Shown here: piece by piece, positions 13,829 to 14,613 of the stretch
How positions within the stretch are numbered: position 1 is the first letter of the stretch
How the letters are laid out: every line of letters begins with the position of its first letter
NCBI GenBank assembly: GCA_003225515.1
Contig: QIAK01000235.1
Coordinates: 1-14,613 of the forward strand
Source of the DNA: Acidobacteriota bacterium
GTDB taxonomy: Bacteria > Acidobacteriota > Terriglobia > Terriglobales > Acidobacteriaceae
DNA length: 14,613 bases
Direction: 5' to 3'
The notes under the pieces: generated by a model
Database searches by the model: none
What the model saw: the letters and a program-made list of their open reading frames with translations, nothing else
Told to the model about the DNA's origin: nothing
Program-made: the position numbers and the translations under genes

Positions 13829-13886
13829 AGCTATTTAGCGTAGCAGAGAAGAGAAATGTAAGCCGTCAGGCTACCCGCGTCGCCCA

Positions 13887-14613
13887 TTAGTCGGATGAAT
13901 CTCCAGGGGCCACTGACTCACGCCGCTTCGGGGCGAGATACGTATGCGTGATCCGGTCGTGCCAGCAGAGTGCATCCTCGTCCAGAAAGAGCCAGGCATA
14001 GCCCATCCCTGCAGAAACAGCGGAGAGAAAGCTTGCCAGCACTCGCCAGCGCCGTAGAGAACGAGTGGTGGAGGTGCCATCGAAGCGGGCCAGTTCCAGG
14101 CCGGCAACGCGCAATCCGGGAGTGCTGCCCCCATAGACAATCAACAGATACTGGTACGCTGCCCAGAACGTGCATGGAATTCCCGCGGCTAGCCCGAAAA
14201 GTTGAACCAGCGGCGGATGAGCCGCCGTCACCTTCCAGAAGATGTAACCGAATACCCCCGATGCCGCCGCGATGATGATTCCATCGAGAAGCGCGGCTAT
14301 CACGCGCCGGGCAGGCGGCGCACTTTGGAGGGGGATATCAATGCCGGGTCGCTTCTCGGCCTCGGGATGCTCGATTGCTTCGATCGTGATTCCACCCAGT
14401 GCTGGAGGCGGAGGCGCAATTTCCGGCACTTCCAGAATCCGCGGACGTCCGCCAACGGGTTCGGCAAGTTGATCCGGCGGCGCCGCAGGCGGTCCCCAGG
14501 AAAATCCAGGGAACTCGATAATCTTGGCGCCCGCGGATGCAGGACGCTGCCTCACGGGCTCCCGTGCGGGCTCCGTTTCGCTCTCGTGCTGAGACTGCAC
14601 GTCTGTCTCGAGC
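13887..14613 (-). CDS. RDD-family membrane protein, 5' end outside the window
   Basis: This is the C-terminal part of an RDD-family inner-membrane protein. The frame stays open to the window edge. The only possible start inside is a GTG at 14600, without a visible ribosome binding site, so the gene probably begins beyond the edge. Counting from that GTG, residues 1-95 are a disordered, Pro/Ala/Glu-rich cytoplasmic region containing KIIEFPGFSW. The RDD domain follows, with ARRVIAALLDG at 97-107, a membrane helix at about 100-122, a second at about 131-156, the GGSTPGLRVAGLEL stretch at 157-170, a third hydrophobic segment at about 187-206, and HDRITHTYL at 214-222. The conserved Arg and two Asp residues of the family are present. 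The role is unknown; some relatives are linked to ion or compatible-solute transport. Confidence 0.88.
   Translation of the reverse strand, partial: LETDVQSQHESETEPAREPVRQRPASAGAKIIEFPGFSWGPPAAPPDQLAEPVGGRPRILEVPEIAPPPPALGGITIEAIEHPEAEKRPGIDIPLQSAPPARRVIAALLDGIIIAAASGVFGYIFWKVTAAHPPLVQLFGLAAGIPCTFWAAYQYLLIVYGGSTPGLRVAGLELARFDGTSTTRSLRRWRVLASFLSAVSAGMGYAWLFLDEDALCWHDRITHTYLAPKRRESVAPGDSSD

Overview
The window looks like a chromosomal stretch from a GC-rich, Gram-negative-type bacterium, most likely an acidobacterium. That assignment is inference. It rests on a zinc-finger anti-sigma protein fused to a carboxypeptidase-regulatory-like domain and Asp-box repeats, an amino-acid permease with a stress-protein-like tail, a DUF885 metallopeptidase, and the general style of the proteins. 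No rRNA, tRNA, CRISPR array, insertion sequence or phage gene was found.

Layout. (1) Positions 91-3250, minus strand: a tight cluster transcribed from a DUF971 protein through a large ECF-like sigma factor to a membrane-anchored anti-sigma-like protein with an unusual periplasmic half. (2) 3251-3533: a divergent intergenic region holding a long imperfect inverted repeat and the probable promoter of rpmB, followed by rpmB (ribosomal protein L28) on the plus strand. (3) 3793-4630, minus strand: a ridA-like gene broken by an internal deletion, then an exported FKBP-type prolyl isomerase. (4) 4765-5634, plus strand: a formate/nitrite-transporter-family channel. (5) 5655-7874, minus strand: a complete bifunctional (p)ppGpp synthetase/hydrolase. 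(6) 8125-9021, plus strand: a TIGR01777-type SDR protein. (7) 9037-13828, minus strand: a DUF885 peptidase, an APC permease with a cytosolic stress-protein-like domain, and, 23 bp behind the permease, a carboxymuconolactone decarboxylase/AhpD-like gene. (8) The right edge holds an RDD-family membrane protein whose 5' end is cut off.

The observation most worth following is the AhpD-like gene at 9037-9624. It has a strong ribosome binding site and reads as one family member of 195 codons, apart from an in-frame TGA at codon 85. The TGA sits exactly where the second cysteine of the redox CxxC motif belongs. An 8-bp stem-loop follows, with a GUG apical loop 18 nt after the TGA, which is the geometry of a bacterial SECIS element. 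The simplest reading is a CxxU selenoprotein that ordinary gene calling would split into two ORFs.

Other items of interest are the ridA lesion, the sensor-like anti-sigma fusion, the DUF971-sigma-anti-sigma linkage, the inverted repeat upstream of rpmB, and a TATAAT box only five bases before the rel start codon.
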